The notes under the pieces: generated by a model
Database searches by the model: none
What the model saw: the letters and a program-made list of their open reading frames with translations, nothing else
What the model was told of the DNA's origin: nothing
Made by a program: the position numbers and the translations under genes
Shown here: in pieces, positions 44,701 to 55,837 of the stretch
Layout of the letters: every line of letters starts with the position of its first letter
How positions within the stretch are numbered: position 1 is the stretch's first letter
Assembly (NCBI GenBank): GCA_947044365.1
Contig: OX345636.1
Location: 23,903,466 to 23,967,465 of the forward strand
DNA length: 64,000 bases
Source: Petrosia ficiformis
Lineage: Eukaryota; Porifera; Demospongiae; Haplosclerida; Petrosiidae
Direction: 5' to 3'

Positions 44701-45564
44701 ATGGGGAGATACAACCCTTTTTCACTCAACATGGTGAGATGGTGAGATGGTGATAGGAGTGGTCAAATTCTTCTGGCCTCAGCAGATTGTACCTCTCTCT
44801 TCTCTTTCCTCACTTCAGACTTTGAATTCATTTGTTGTACAAATGACACGTACAGTAGTGCCAAACCCTTGGCGTTGACCATTATATTAAATATTATTTT
44901 ATAGTTTGTTCAAACAAAATGAATATGTGGTTTTGATGGTTAAAGCAGGCTTACTACATTTTGATTTTCTAACATTTACCACACTACAACAACGTGAACA
45001 CTCTTTGGTTAGAGGTATAATAATTACAACTCTTTCCACAATAAATTCTCTATAGTTACAACGTTAACCACAAATCCAACTAGCACACAACTAAAAACTC
45101 CCTACAGTTTATAACCAACACTGCCACAAACTCATATAAATCCATTTCCTTTGTCTAACCATGTAAACTGTTAAGAATGAATGTACACTTAGGATTTGAC
45201 TTCTTTGATAATTTTGTTTTGTCACAAATAAGTGAGTGACTCCAATTTTGGTGCTCTCAGAAGAGCTTCCACAGTCACCAGTTCGTCTTGGCGAAGATTG
45301 GCAATGTTGTGGACCACTTCACCAAAGGCATGACATTGGAGTGTTTTTGTTTTAATATTTTCATCATACAGTTGCATCATCATGCATTCAGTTCTTGGAG
45401 AGCGTCATTGGCTAAACTCAAGCCTTACATTGTAGGCACGTTTTATTATACTTGTCTAGGAGAGGCAATTATTTGGAAGTTTTTAACAGTAGTATATTGG
45501 TTTTCTTCATCAGTGATGCACTTGTGAACATCTCCAATATTATCAATACAAATGAAAATCCGTT

Positions 45565-45655
45565 CCTTGTTACCCTCGCCGCGTAGCGTAGGCGGAAGGG
45601 TACGGTAATCGTTTTGTCTGTGTGTCTGTGTGTCTGTGTGTCTGTGTGTGTGTTA
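45565..45655. repeat. (TGTGTGTC)n microsatellite with CGCGTAGCG palindrome lead-in
   Basis: 'ctcgccgcgtagcgtaggcggaa' followed by tandem 'tgtctgtg' units. The lead-in looks like a repeat-family end; a related word 'taccttgccacgtaggcgag' is at about 46395. Confidence 0.75.
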
Positions 45656-45699
45656 GCAATTTTTCTGGAAAAATAAAAACATTGACATTTCAAAAGAGG

Positions 45700-45990
45700 T
45701 ACTGGTAGACTTCAAATTATACAAGGAAAAAAAATAACGTAGGAATTCTTCTTAAACCTTTCGGTTATAAAGTTATCACAATGTTTATAACTCACGATTA
45801 CTGTTTCCAGACTTGAGAAGACTCGTGGAGGCATCTGGACACATCAAAACATAACTACTCCTGTATCATGACTATCGCTAGCAAAGCACTACATAAAAGC
45901 AAACAAAATTTGGGTAGTGGTTGCTACAACATCGAGTACTGGCTCCAAGCATTCTCCATTACTTTCAAACTCCGCCTATTTCAATTTCAA
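45700..45990. repeat. Interspersed repeat, copy 2
   Basis: See 33915-34195. Here followed by 'gcaaacaaaatttgggtagt' where copy 1 has a diverged equivalent. Confidence 0.75.
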
Positions 45991-46367
45991 GTCATGTGCT
46001 GTGCACGTTACTCGAACGTCAGCAGTTTTGAGGACCTGTCTATGCTGTCTTTGTGGAATATTTCACAAGACGAATTGAGGATCTTTCTTTCTTCTTTCAG
46101 ATAATACAGAGACTAAAATGTAAGACTTATAGTATAGACAAGGAAGAGACTAGTATAATCATACTAAGTAATAAGTAGTGACATGTTAGTTTATATATAT
46201 TATATATATATATCTATATCTATTATAATATTATTATAAAAACTAACATGCCAGTACGGTTTTATAACCTAATATGTTTTATACACAAACTAAACAATCT
46301 GAAGTAAACATTCTCATTATTATATGACCATACAAACGAGCAATGATAATTATAATCTTTTGGCATA

Positions 46368-46930
46368 TTATATTTCGAAATTATAGTTTGTATTACCTTG
46401 CCACGTAGGCGAGGGTCCCGTCCCGACGGTATTCATTTGGACATTGTCTTCCCACAAGCTGACATTTGCAGTTCCAGTTTTGTCGACAATTAGAATATCT
46501 TGTTCAGTTTCGTCACCAATCTGAGTAGGATCTTTGACTGCAATAGCTTTGACATTCACTGTAACCTTTTCAAAATCATCCATAGTTATGCTTTTAGGCA
46601 CTCTCTTCAATCAACGCAGACATGTCAGGTTTGTTTGATGATTCCCTTATTTGTGTGACGCTTTTCAGCATTACTTTGTATGCCTGGCTTTGACGAAAAG
46701 GCTTTACCTCACAATCAATTGTATAGGCATATTCTTTTGATGGTAGTTGTTTATCTTCTTTTGCTGCTGTGCATCAAATCCAACTATTCTGATCTTCAAT
46801 GTTTCATCTGCAAGGGTACCATCAAATAAAATAGAATTTCGTCTTGAGAAGTGATTGCACCACGAATGATAGTGTTTGCTAGTGGTTTGGCTGATCTCTT
46901 CATGTCAGGAGAAAAGTGTTGGATTTATTG
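46368..46930 (-). pseudogene. OB-fold (RPA-like) protein fragment
   Basis: The open part (46610-46368) reads 'FEKVTVNVKAIAVKDPTQIG' and 'DILIVDKTGTANVSLWEDNV', the pattern of a single-strand DNA binding OB fold of RPA type (hydrophobic strand, 'D.tG.a.v.LWe'). Upstream pieces in other frames ('RGAITSQDEILF', 'DETLKIRIVGFD', to about 46900) seem to be the preceding part of the same protein, so frameshifts are present. RPA-like proteins of this type travel with transposons in sponges. Confidence 0.55.
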
Positions 46931-46965
46931 GTTTGATTGGTTTCAAGAGTGGATCTAACAATTTT

Positions 46966-47031
46966 GAGTTGAATCAGATCTATTAAATTTAAAAATATTA
47001 TATATTAATTTTATAGATCTGATTCAACTCT
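46966..47031. repeat. Inverted repeat, about 18-bp arms
   Basis: GAGTTGAATCAGATCTAT and its complement separated by an AT-only spacer of about 28 bp. Confidence 0.85.
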
Positions 47032-47112
47032 AAAGTTTTGACAAGATCAAAAAAGAACTTTTCCCTCTACAATTTGAGAAGCACGATGTGCACCGTAAGT
47101 TATTATAATTAA

Positions 47113-47730
47113 CTCTTTCCCGTCTATAATTAAAATTTAATTAACGAAATTTTGTGTGGGCGGATCGCTTAATATCTAATTCTTATTACTATCCTATTTT
47201 ATAAGACTAAAGATTCTAACTTACTTTGTTGCGAAGAAGAGTGTTTAAGAAACAAATTGATGTAAAATTTACACTTTGCTATCCACAGGAAGAGACCAAG
47301 GCGAGCGCTTGTAAGTACAGTAGTCCACGGGCAACGCCCACTTTTTTTGTCTGTGTAGCACCTGAATTTTAAACAGCAGTGACCTTTAACTCACTCAGTT
47401 AGACAGAAGACATTCTTAGAAAGCCATTGATACCAAAAACATGGTTTGTTAGCTGCAGGAAAGCAGCAAGACGAGTGTTTAAAACTATAGTAGTCAGCGG
47501 CGACGCCCATATTTAGCGTCTTTATCACTTTCGTTTGGCATGTAACTCCACTTTTTCACTACTATAAACTAGGTAAATGTCGTCTTCGTGTTGTATGCTT
47601 GTTAGTTTGTTCTATTTTTAAAGGGTTTAGCATGAATTTGCACTTTGTTACTTAGGTTGCAAATCTGCAACCTTGGCTAATTCGTGCATTGTTTAAAAGT
47701 TGCATATATGCAACTTTGGTTGGTAAAGGG
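47113..47730. mobile_element. piggyBac-type MITE, copy 2 (618 bp)
   Basis: Flanked by TTAA at 47109-47112 and 47731-47734, with ends CTCTTTCCCGTC... and ...GGTAAAGGG. Interior is homologous to 20847-21516 in the same orientation ('gtgtgggcgga', 'ttctaacttactttg', 'atgtaaaattta'). The right portion differs: copy 1 ends in GACGTC-palindrome repeats, this one in 'gttgcaa...tgcaac' repeats. Confidence 0.85.
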
Positions 47731-48064
47731 TTAACTATGCATAAAATCATGATTTGCACATAACTGAGGTTTCGCAGGCATTTTGAATTCAAAAAAAAAA
47801 ACTTATCAAGAGGATAATAGGGTTTTAACATAACATTGTAAAAAGAAATATTATTTTGGTGTGTAATTACGTTGGTTCATCTATAGCATAATTTGTTATG
47901 TATATAATTCGACAGTGAATTCAAAGTCAGTATAATATTTTAATATTTACTGAACTTGGAACTTTTTATATATGCATGCATGGTTGTAGATTGTGTGTAA
48001 TTAAGCAGAAATGTTTGAAAGAAAATGTATACGTATGCATGAATGTTTCTGTCTTATAATCTTT

Positions 48065-48512
48065 TGACCGAAGATCAAAATATGTGAAGGCAAATGAAGC
48101 TGAGTTATGGAAGCTAGTGACAGTAGGATATATGACTGATGAGAGTGATATAGAGGATGGCACAATAGCTGATGGTAATTATGTGTATGCATAATGTATG
48201 CTTACAGAATAATTATTACCATCATCCTGATAACGATTGCAATTATGGCATATACATTTTATGTATGACTACAGATTTGACACATTCCATTAGATGAGCG
48301 TCACAAACGAAAAAGAAAATCACCATGGATATGCAAAAAAGAGACTTATTGCTTGTCCAGATGCATTTTTTAAAATACATAGATCTAGTAGAGAGGAAGA
48401 TGATATCAATGACATAGAAATTGGAGCTAATACTGATATTAGTGTTCATGATGAAGGAAATATTAGCGAGAGCAGTGGTGATTTTGACATAAGCAGTTTA
48501 CTTAGTAAATAG
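48065..48512 (+). pseudogene. Possible two-exon fragment, unknown
   Basis: A short exon-like frame 'RRSKYVKANEAELWKLVTVG' followed by 'YMTDESDIEDGTIADG' ends at a GT donor (about 48176). A second frame at 48294-48512 is acidic ('SSREEDDINDIEIGANTD'). The 'V.VGYMTDESD.E' phrase recurs in transposon proteins of cnidarians and sponges. No functional assignment. Confidence 0.3.
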
Positions 48513-48746
48513 CTAGAACAGGACAGTTAACCCTTAAAGGAAGTTTTTTTTTCTTGTTGGTGATTTAATTAATACACGTATAATTATCAAATGCATTACA
48601 GCTTTGAAAAACAATGACAAAAAAAATCTAAGAATTGATAGAAAAAAAAAACACCCATGGTCGTTGGTTAACTCTCACACATGATCCAAAAATTCAAATT
48701 AGTGAATCTCCAGTGAACAGAGTTGAAAGGTTAGTTTTCATGATCA

Positions 48747-49013
48747 TCAACATGTATATGCATTCACATACAAAATTAAATCCTGTGGGATGGGATGGTG
48801 CTTTAAATGAACAGCAAGGTTTGTAGTATTTCCCACATAATTCAGTTTCTTTCGGCATATTTTACAGTAAACATACTTTTGCAGTTTTTTGACGGGCTCA
48901 ATATATTCACCTTCCCTGGCTGGAAAGCCAAAGTAACGCCATACTTTACTTTTTGCACCTTCCAAAGCTAAAAGATCAAAATTAGTACCGGCCATTTTTG
49001 TCCAACTTTGCAT
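48747..49013 (-). pseudogene. BED zinc finger (hAT-type N terminus)
   Basis: 'SKVWRYFGFPAREGEYIEPV', then 'YCKICRKKLNYVGNTTNLAVHLKHHHP'-type finger (here CKIC...HLKHHP), the classical BED pattern Cx2C..Hx3-5H with the upstream aromatic pair. Only this domain is present; the rest of the transposase is not adjacent. Confidence 0.8.
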
Positions 49014-49159
49014 TATACTACTGTACTATAGGGGACGGATTTGCATGCTCATAACTGCTGTGGGCAGAATAAAAACAAGTATGTACACTTCTAAGTAACA
49101 ACATAATTATTTACAGCTTAGCTTATTTCATATACTTTAGTACTTTATGTGGAGAGTTC

Positions 49160-49683
49160 AGAAGGGGTTACATCATTCCACCAGTTGGTCATACAAAGTT
49201 CTTACCAGACTAGTGATTTGGCTTGCTAAAGCAGAAGCTATGGAGATCAAAAGTGGACTGTATGCAAGATATAGTCGAAGTGGAGAAATGACCCCATGTA
49301 AATTATGCACAGCAAATTGGAGAAACTGGTCTGGTGAGATCATTGTGCCAACATACAACTGGCAAGGTTTACTAGCTCCCTTCTTCAAATGAATCCCATC
49401 TATAAAACAATTCCACCAATTAAAAACAACACAGTTATTCTAACTCCCAGAAACAACAGTTGACGTATTAAAAAGTACATGTATGTGTATATCAACAAAC
49501 TTAACAGAAATTATTCAAACAAAGGGATTAAGTGTAGATAGACAGTGGTATTTACATGACACGATTCGGCAGTTTTGTTCAGATGACTGTAAAGATTCAA
49601 AACCATCAAATCCATCTCTTACAGTTCCTCCACCCAGTACATCTGTAATGGATTCAGATACAGTATCAGAAGATGAGCTATGA
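49160..49683 (+). pseudogene. GGQN-family transposase-like gene, C-terminal piece
   Basis: Frames read 'GEIIVPTYNWQGLLAPFFK' (about 49330-49391) and 'IIQTKGLSVDRQWYLHDTIRQFC' (about 49510-49578), the conserved end of the same family as the gene at 53.5-55.7 kb (there 'GEVIIPTYSW'). A stop and shift separate the two blocks. Mirrored in the left arm of the inverted repeat. Confidence 0.6.
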
Positions 49684-50765
49684 AGTGTGGCCATTGTGGA
49701 CTAACTGTGCACAACAAACACACTTGCCCAACTATCTTGCCAACAAAAGATTTCATTCTTTTGAAACGGTTTTTTTAAAGCCACCCAATGTTCAAAAGAT
49801 TTCCCTTTACAGGAAACAGTCATAAGTCATAAGTCATACTATGAATAAAGAATTAGTACTAACCTTAACAGCACAAATCCAAATCCATTTCTTTTACAGT
49901 AGTAAGAAAGAACATTTATCTTCTGGAATTACCTAGAAAAATTGCTGAAATGGTAACAAAAAAAACGATGAATTTGATAGTGTTTCTTGCTTCACTTCAA
50001 CTTTACGCTCAAAATTATGAACTAGACAGCTGGTTATAGTGACAAAATTTTAAAAAACGTTGTTTCTGTATTTTATCAAGGGATTCACTCGATCACGTGA
50101 CTTAGAAAATTTTGAATCTTATTTTGTAATCTTTAAGGTAGGAAGGGATGCTAAAATGTCATTATCTGAAACTAAAATGTGTACTTTCCTAAATGAATCT
50201 TTGATTATGAACATTCTTCATCTGCAACTCACGTCATTTTTGTTATAACACATGCGCAGTTGCTCACTACCTTGTTCGCAATGACAATTTCCAACCGCAG
50301 GAGTATGTGGTGTTGACAGTTGAGTTGCTGAATCGAGTTTGAGCTGTGTTGCGAAGTAAGTGATAATATGTACAGATTGGCTAAGTAGTACTATAACTTA
50401 TTATTATGTTTATTTAGTTATTCTACTATACAATGAGGGATAGCTGTACTGAAGTAAGTGATAATTGGTGTAAATTGGCTAAGTAGCAATAGTTATTATT
50501 ATAATTATAATGCATATATCCCCTTTCTTGATTACTGCATAGATAGTATAGCATGTATCCTACACTGTCTTTAGGGCAGTAAGCTATAAGAAGAACAAGC
50601 AAGTGTTGCCAAAGTAGACCCCACTACAACCACACAGTAGCCATTTTTTCCAACCTATAGAAATACCTTTTTAGGACAAGCAACTGCCCAAAAATAGTTT
50701 AGTTTCAGTCTCATGGAGCAGAGACTTATCAAGCACCACAATACTCTAGTATAAATAGTTTCTCA
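49160..50765. repeat. Large inverted duplication, right arm
   Basis: Complement of 40207-41758 (see there). The right arm lacks the 40557-40921 insertion and so shows the empty target site near 50395-50410. It has about 350 bp (49705-50058) absent from the left. Confidence 0.9.
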
Positions 50766-50807
50766 TACCTACATAAATGTTGCCAAAGTGGTAGTCATAT
50801 TCCATTT

Positions 50808-52072
50808 TTACTTCCCACGTACCTTTTCTAAAAGATTTGTTAGCCTGCTTTCACCAGTTTTCTTGTACTCAGGTGGCCTAGGGTCAAAGTCTTCTAAAGA
50901 TTTATGTTGTCGTTTCCGCTCATGACCATATACATGTTTCTGAAATGTTGCCTCTGACATTTGCATGGTACTCTGCTTACGTTTACAAGGAGGTCTCCAT
51001 TGACAGGCAAATGATGTAATGGGTAATGGTTCTCCTTCTTGTTGGCTTGTGCTGGATGTACTACCATAGAAGCCACTTGAGCACATTGCCACCAATGCAT
51101 GAAGTAAGGCAGACACATGTGTACATGAGCCTGATTTTCTGTAAAGATAAAAAACAACAGTCACTTTTTAAAAGATTTTAGTGATGGTATATAACTTACC
51201 CAGCAGCACATTGACACGAGGCACATTGAATGGATGCAAAGGGTCCATCACGACTAAGTAATACATATACTGAATACTGTCCAAGTTTCATTGATGGAGT
51301 CATCTGGCACCTAACATGACAGTACAATGGATTTTTGTAGTTGACTTCTAGGTGTTGAAGTCGTCCTGAAGACCAGTGAACAAATCCACGTTGTAAAGCT
51401 CTAAACGCTCCTCCCTTATCACTACTGTTACCTGTGCCTTCAGCCAGGTAAGTATACAGCAAGCCTAAATGACACAAAGTAGTGATAAGTAATGACAAAT
51501 TTGTACCAAATACTACTCGACTCTTACCATGTGTAACAGTTGGAATATTTTTGGCAATATTACTGTAATTTTCTTGACTCACAATATCCCATCCAGCAAG
51601 GGGTGCATTTGGAACAGGCAACATATTGGAATCTCCACATTGTTCATACTTTCGAAAAAGGTATGATCCATCTACATCTATCACAGCAGTGCTAGCTTTC
51701 TTTGCCTCTCTGATCCTACACAAATAAAAGTGAGAGAACTAAAAATTTGAAAGATTACACACTAAAAATAAAAATTAAGTAGTAAAATGTATATATTTTA
51801 TGATATGGTATGATATATGTATACATATGTACTTGATACATAATTACAAATACATGTATACACTATGTAACAGCTAACTTTTCAATCAGATTAGGCTTCT
51901 TGCATGAAGTTGGTACTTGAATGCCATGACAGAGGAGCCACCATCTTAATGCAGGCATTGTATGCTTTTGCAAAGGTTCATTTAAGGCTGCTCCAGGAAT
52001 ATCCTCTTCTGTTAACACCAAGGATGGCAACAAACCTGTGCCTTGATCATCATTCCCTTGAATTTCTGCCAT
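50808..52072 (-). CDS. SAP and SWIM zinc-finger gene, spliced
   Basis: Exon 1 (52072 to about 51878): SAP-like motif 'MPALRWWLLCHGIQVPTSCK', usually DNA binding. Exon 2 starts after TTTGTGTAG at about 51716 ('DVDGSYLFRKYEQCG'); a short intron at about 51467-51537 (GTAAGA...TTTAG) is open in frame and would otherwise add spurious residues. The exon ends at about 51200 with 'CASCQCAAG'. Exon 3 (from about 51142) 'KSGSCTHVSALLHALVAM' completes a SWIM finger CxC..CxH. The C terminus is basic with 'DFDPRPPEYKKTGESRL'. In cnidarians and sponges this family often precedes a YqaJ-type exonuclease domain; not visible here. A broken paralogue is at 57.7-58.7 kb. Reads intact over the exons seen. Confidence 0.6.
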
Positions 52073-52075
52073 CCT

Positions 52076-52743
52076 GAGGCATAAAATTGTAGGACTAACT
52101 ATTTATTTTATTCTTACTAACTACCCTAAGATGCATTGTATTATTATACATGTTTATGTCTAAATTTTCTGCTCACCTCACTAAAATATTAATTAATCTT
52201 TGCAGAATGATATCTCGCACAAAAAACACGTTTTTCACACCAGACCTTCACTGTTCTGTAGCCCAAAAATGAAATTTTCACTGACGTTCGTTTTATTAGG
52301 ATATTCGGTTTTACTGCTGAATTATAACTGCAAGAGTGTAGACTATATTTCCATTGACTTCAATGCAAAACGAAAACAAGATGGCGCAGAAACGTACCCC
52401 GGAAGTGACGTAAGGGTTCATTTATAATAATTGCATAACTTGCTCTCTTAAATGAAACGGTCTATTACTGCCTGATGATGAGAATCCTCTACAGTCTCAT
52501 CCTCTACAATTAATTAAGAGTATTGTTAGTTTAATTTTATTTCTATCTAGAATACTTACTGCTATATCCCTGAGATCTTTCAATAGTTGACTGTAATGAA
52601 TGGAGAGTTGTTTTTTGGTCTGTTGTTGTGACTTTTTTGCGGACTTCTAATTCTCCAGATGCTCCAAAACTTCTTTGTATTCATCCTTATGATATCATTC
52701 CAAATGCTATATAATATATACACATAGCGTGCATAATGATTGC
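52076..52743. other. No gene seen
   Basis: The upstream side of the SAP/SWIM gene probably includes its promoter. A plus-strand ORF at 52200-52427 has no motif. Confidence 0.4.
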
Positions 52744-53016
52744 CTACACCTTCATCATATTGATTGTATTTCCTGCAGTAACAATTTTCATAGCACACAG
52801 GTCACATCGAGCCTCTTTTTGATCCAGCTTTGTGAAGTATGTCCAAAGAACACTTCGTTTTCTTTTGACAGGATAAGTTGACACTAGTGGCTGCAGCTGG
52901 GTAGCCAAGTTAGACATACTTGCTGTACTGCTGGAACTACTGGCAGTAGTGACAGATGTAGTGGTAGAAGTGATCCTGGTTTGAATTGGAAGTGTATGCA
53001 ATTTGACCACGCCCAC
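52744..53016 (-). pseudogene. BED zinc finger fragment, second copy
   Basis: Ser/Thr-rich lead, then 'KRKRSVLWTYFTKLDQKEARCDLCAMKIVTAGNTINM' in pieces: aromatic pair, CDLC and the 'GNT.N' loop of a BED finger; the His pair is lost where an AT-rich sequence follows. Different subfamily from 48747-49013. Confidence 0.65.
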
Positions 53017-53529
53017 TTCCGGCGGGCATATTTACGCCCATTTTAATACACCGAACACGGTTGTTTTCCGTAATTGAAATGTGAAACTTAGTTACGTAAT
53101 GATGTCATAATTATCCATGGTAACGCGATTGTAATGCTTCATAGCAACAACAAAACTGGTTTATATCATGAATATGATTATAGCCATGTTGCCTTTCTGA
53201 CCATCTTTCAAGAGGTCACGTCTGGAACGTTCGCTCAAACTTTGTTGTACGTCTATGTGATTTTCCTTTCTGGAGTTATAGACACGGAAGTAATTGAGAA
53301 TGACAATCACAGAGGACACTTTACTGGAGTTGCAGAAGTTTTTTCAAGTAAAATAGGTATGGTATTTTGTTAATACTAAAATGTTTTTGTGTAGCTATGA
53401 TGCCACGTTTTTTCTTTTCTCACTAAAATCGAGGGCAAAGTTACTGTGTGTTACTGTGTGTTGTGAATGTAAAGTGTGCAATGTTTAATGATAATTTAAA
53501 AATTATAGTTTACAACTGCTTTTTTTTTT

Positions 53530-55698
53530 GGTAGTTGTGGTGCTAAGTATTGGTTCTCCGGATCAATTCGAAGGAGATGCTCTTGCATAACTCTAAGCAA
53601 TCGATCAACCTTGTTAGGAATAGAAACATACGATCTTTCGATTGAATTAAATGATGCATGGATACTTTCAGCACCCTGTTCAGCTATATGTAGGGATGAT
53701 TACTTCTCCATCTTGGGTTCCCACCAACTGTGCTATGTTTACAGATGCAGATTCTTCGACAACTTTGGCAATTTCGTTCAAACAGCCAACTTCTGTTTTA
53801 CGAAATTTTTGTTTGACTAGGCCGAAGCACCAGTCTGGGGAAAATTTGGTGTTCCCAGCTGGTAAGAAGGACATGGTGATCGACTTGATTTGTTTAGTCA
53901 AGACTCTCCACATAAGGTACTAAAAAAAAAAACAAAAGTATGCTATGTTTTTTTTTGGCATTACATGTGCATACCTGTATCATGGTATTGTTTTTATTTT
54001 GGCCCGAACAGGTGTCTGCATTCAGGCTTAAGCATGAAGCATTTAGTCCATGTTCTTGCAAATAAAAATGGAGCATACTTATGACAGTATTTGCCCCCTT
54101 TCCTGTGCCAAAATATTCATCAATTAAAAAATTGACTTGTGGAATAGATTCACAACATATCCGGAATATTCCACATTTGTGTGGAGTTAGGAAATACAGT
54201 GGACCTGGCTGTAGTGGGTTGCTGGGAAAATGTACCTATCAAGTGTAGGAATGAAATAACATCATACATAAGTAGACACTTTTACCTGTTGTGCATAGTC
54301 AAAGCTATAATGTGCTGTTATATCTAATGTAGTAATGGGCCAGGTTAGAGGGGGAAGAAAATTATCATCGCTAGTGAACATCTGTTTCAACACATCACTT
54401 GTTTCCTTCAAAACACTTCTGAAACTATTCCGTTCTCTTCTCACCATGTCTATGTGGTCTTTTGCTCTCTCTAATACCTATGAGAGTTTGTGCTGAAACA
54501 ATTCTGGACTCTACATTAGACAATCACTTACTGTGGATTGATTCTGCATAGTAGAATTCAAGCTTCTAACAATCGCAGCACTGTTATGCTGGCATTTCCA
54601 GCATAAATCAGTCATAGGTTTCGTTATAATAACATGTGGAAGGTACTTTCTCCAAATTTTATAAAAGGTAGTCTCTGGAGCTAGTCTGTAAGTTAATGTG
54701 CCCTTGGCTTTCATATATTGCAGATAGACACTACGTTTGGATACACTTGATGGTAACATCTGCATGTTGTAGCGTTTGTACCCAGGGATTCTTCCAGGCA
54801 ACAAAATTGCGTTAGCCTCTGCATAAAGGAAACAATTTGCGTTTCCTCCTCAGCACTAAAAGCATGTGAAGGTTGTTTTCCAGTATTTCCATGTCTCCTT
54901 GAAATTTAAGATCAACATTTCAAGTTAGCTTGGCATTTAAGTGGAACTTTCCAATTCCATTCAGGAACAAAAATGTTCTTTGACATACCTAGTAAGACAT
55001 TATTGCACACTAATTCCATTTTATGTTATGGTTTTACGTTCATTCCATGGTGCATATATAGAGTAGATGGGCTGGTTCTTTCAGTGGGTATTTTTTTAAA
55101 GTTTGATGTTTTTTCCCCACAGTGTATAGTAGCCATCAGCTGTCCCATTACTAACAGATCCCTTTCATCTTTCGACAACTCAAGAACATCATCCCTGATC
55201 CTTCGAATATAGAATTCAGAGAAGTGTTTGAAACATTGGGCATGACATCCACAACCGTCTTTAAGAAAGGTTTCACATTCCTTTTCTTCCCTAATATCTA
55301 TATCTCTTTTATCATTGTCAATTGTGATGTCAGTACTATGAGGGAGCGGCAGGATAGGAGGAGCAATGAGTGGTTCAGAATCTACAAAGAACGATGTGAC
55401 ATAACTGCCAATTTTAACTACTTATGATATATACTTTCTGAAAGGTGTTCCTCAGATTCATCATCATCATCATCAAGTGTTTCATCATAACCATAATCAT
55501 GATTTTCCATTATTCATTATTTTAATAATTGTATTCATTGCAACTATAAATCAATGTAATATTTTCCCTACCTTCTTCTGTTTCTTTGTTGTCAAAGAAG
55601 TAGTCTTCAAGCAGACTTAAAACACCTTCTTGGTCATCTCCTGAAAGGTTTTCATGGTTCAATGAGTGAGCTATTGCTGCTTCTCTACTGGTAGCCAT
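53530..55698 (-). pseudogene. GGQN-family transposase-like gene, multi-exon, subfamily 2
   Basis: Start Met at 55698 (exon to 55572, GT donor), an acidic second exon about 55503-55441, a main exon about 55340-54980 ('DGCGCHAQCFKHFSEFYIRR', 'VLELSKDERDLLVMGQLM', 'MHHGMNVKP'), 54804-54511 ('IPGYKRYNMQMLPSS', 'CWKCQ'), 54447-54262 ('WPITTLDITAHYSFDYAQQV'), about 54076-53998 ('NADTCSGQNKNN', the key acidic/GQN motif), and 53913-53680 ('MSFLPAGNTKFSPDWCFGL', 'QLVGTQDGEVIIPTYS'). It shares the D-x-C-x-G-Q-N core with the 1.5-3.4 kb gene. Several exon joins need frameshifts or unknown splice sites, so I call it a pseudogene, with less certainty than for others. Confidence 0.6.
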
Positions 55699-55837
55699 TT
55701 TTATTAATGTTGTTATCTAGTTAGTTACCATGGAGCGTCTCCAGGGTTATGCAAATGCGTCATTACTTAGCTTTCGTTGCTATAGCAATGATGTCATTGT
55801 CCAAGCGATTAGTAACCTTCGCGTGTTATTTACACAT

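Noticed and set aside
47966..48192. Overlapping His/Ser-rich minus-strand ORFs
   Set aside because: Both are shadows in AT-rich DNA, opposite a more convincing plus-strand exon-like frame.
50808..51157. Second minus-strand ORF at 50894-51157
   Set aside because: It is the out-of-frame shadow of the SWIM exon, which carries the CxC/CxH motif.
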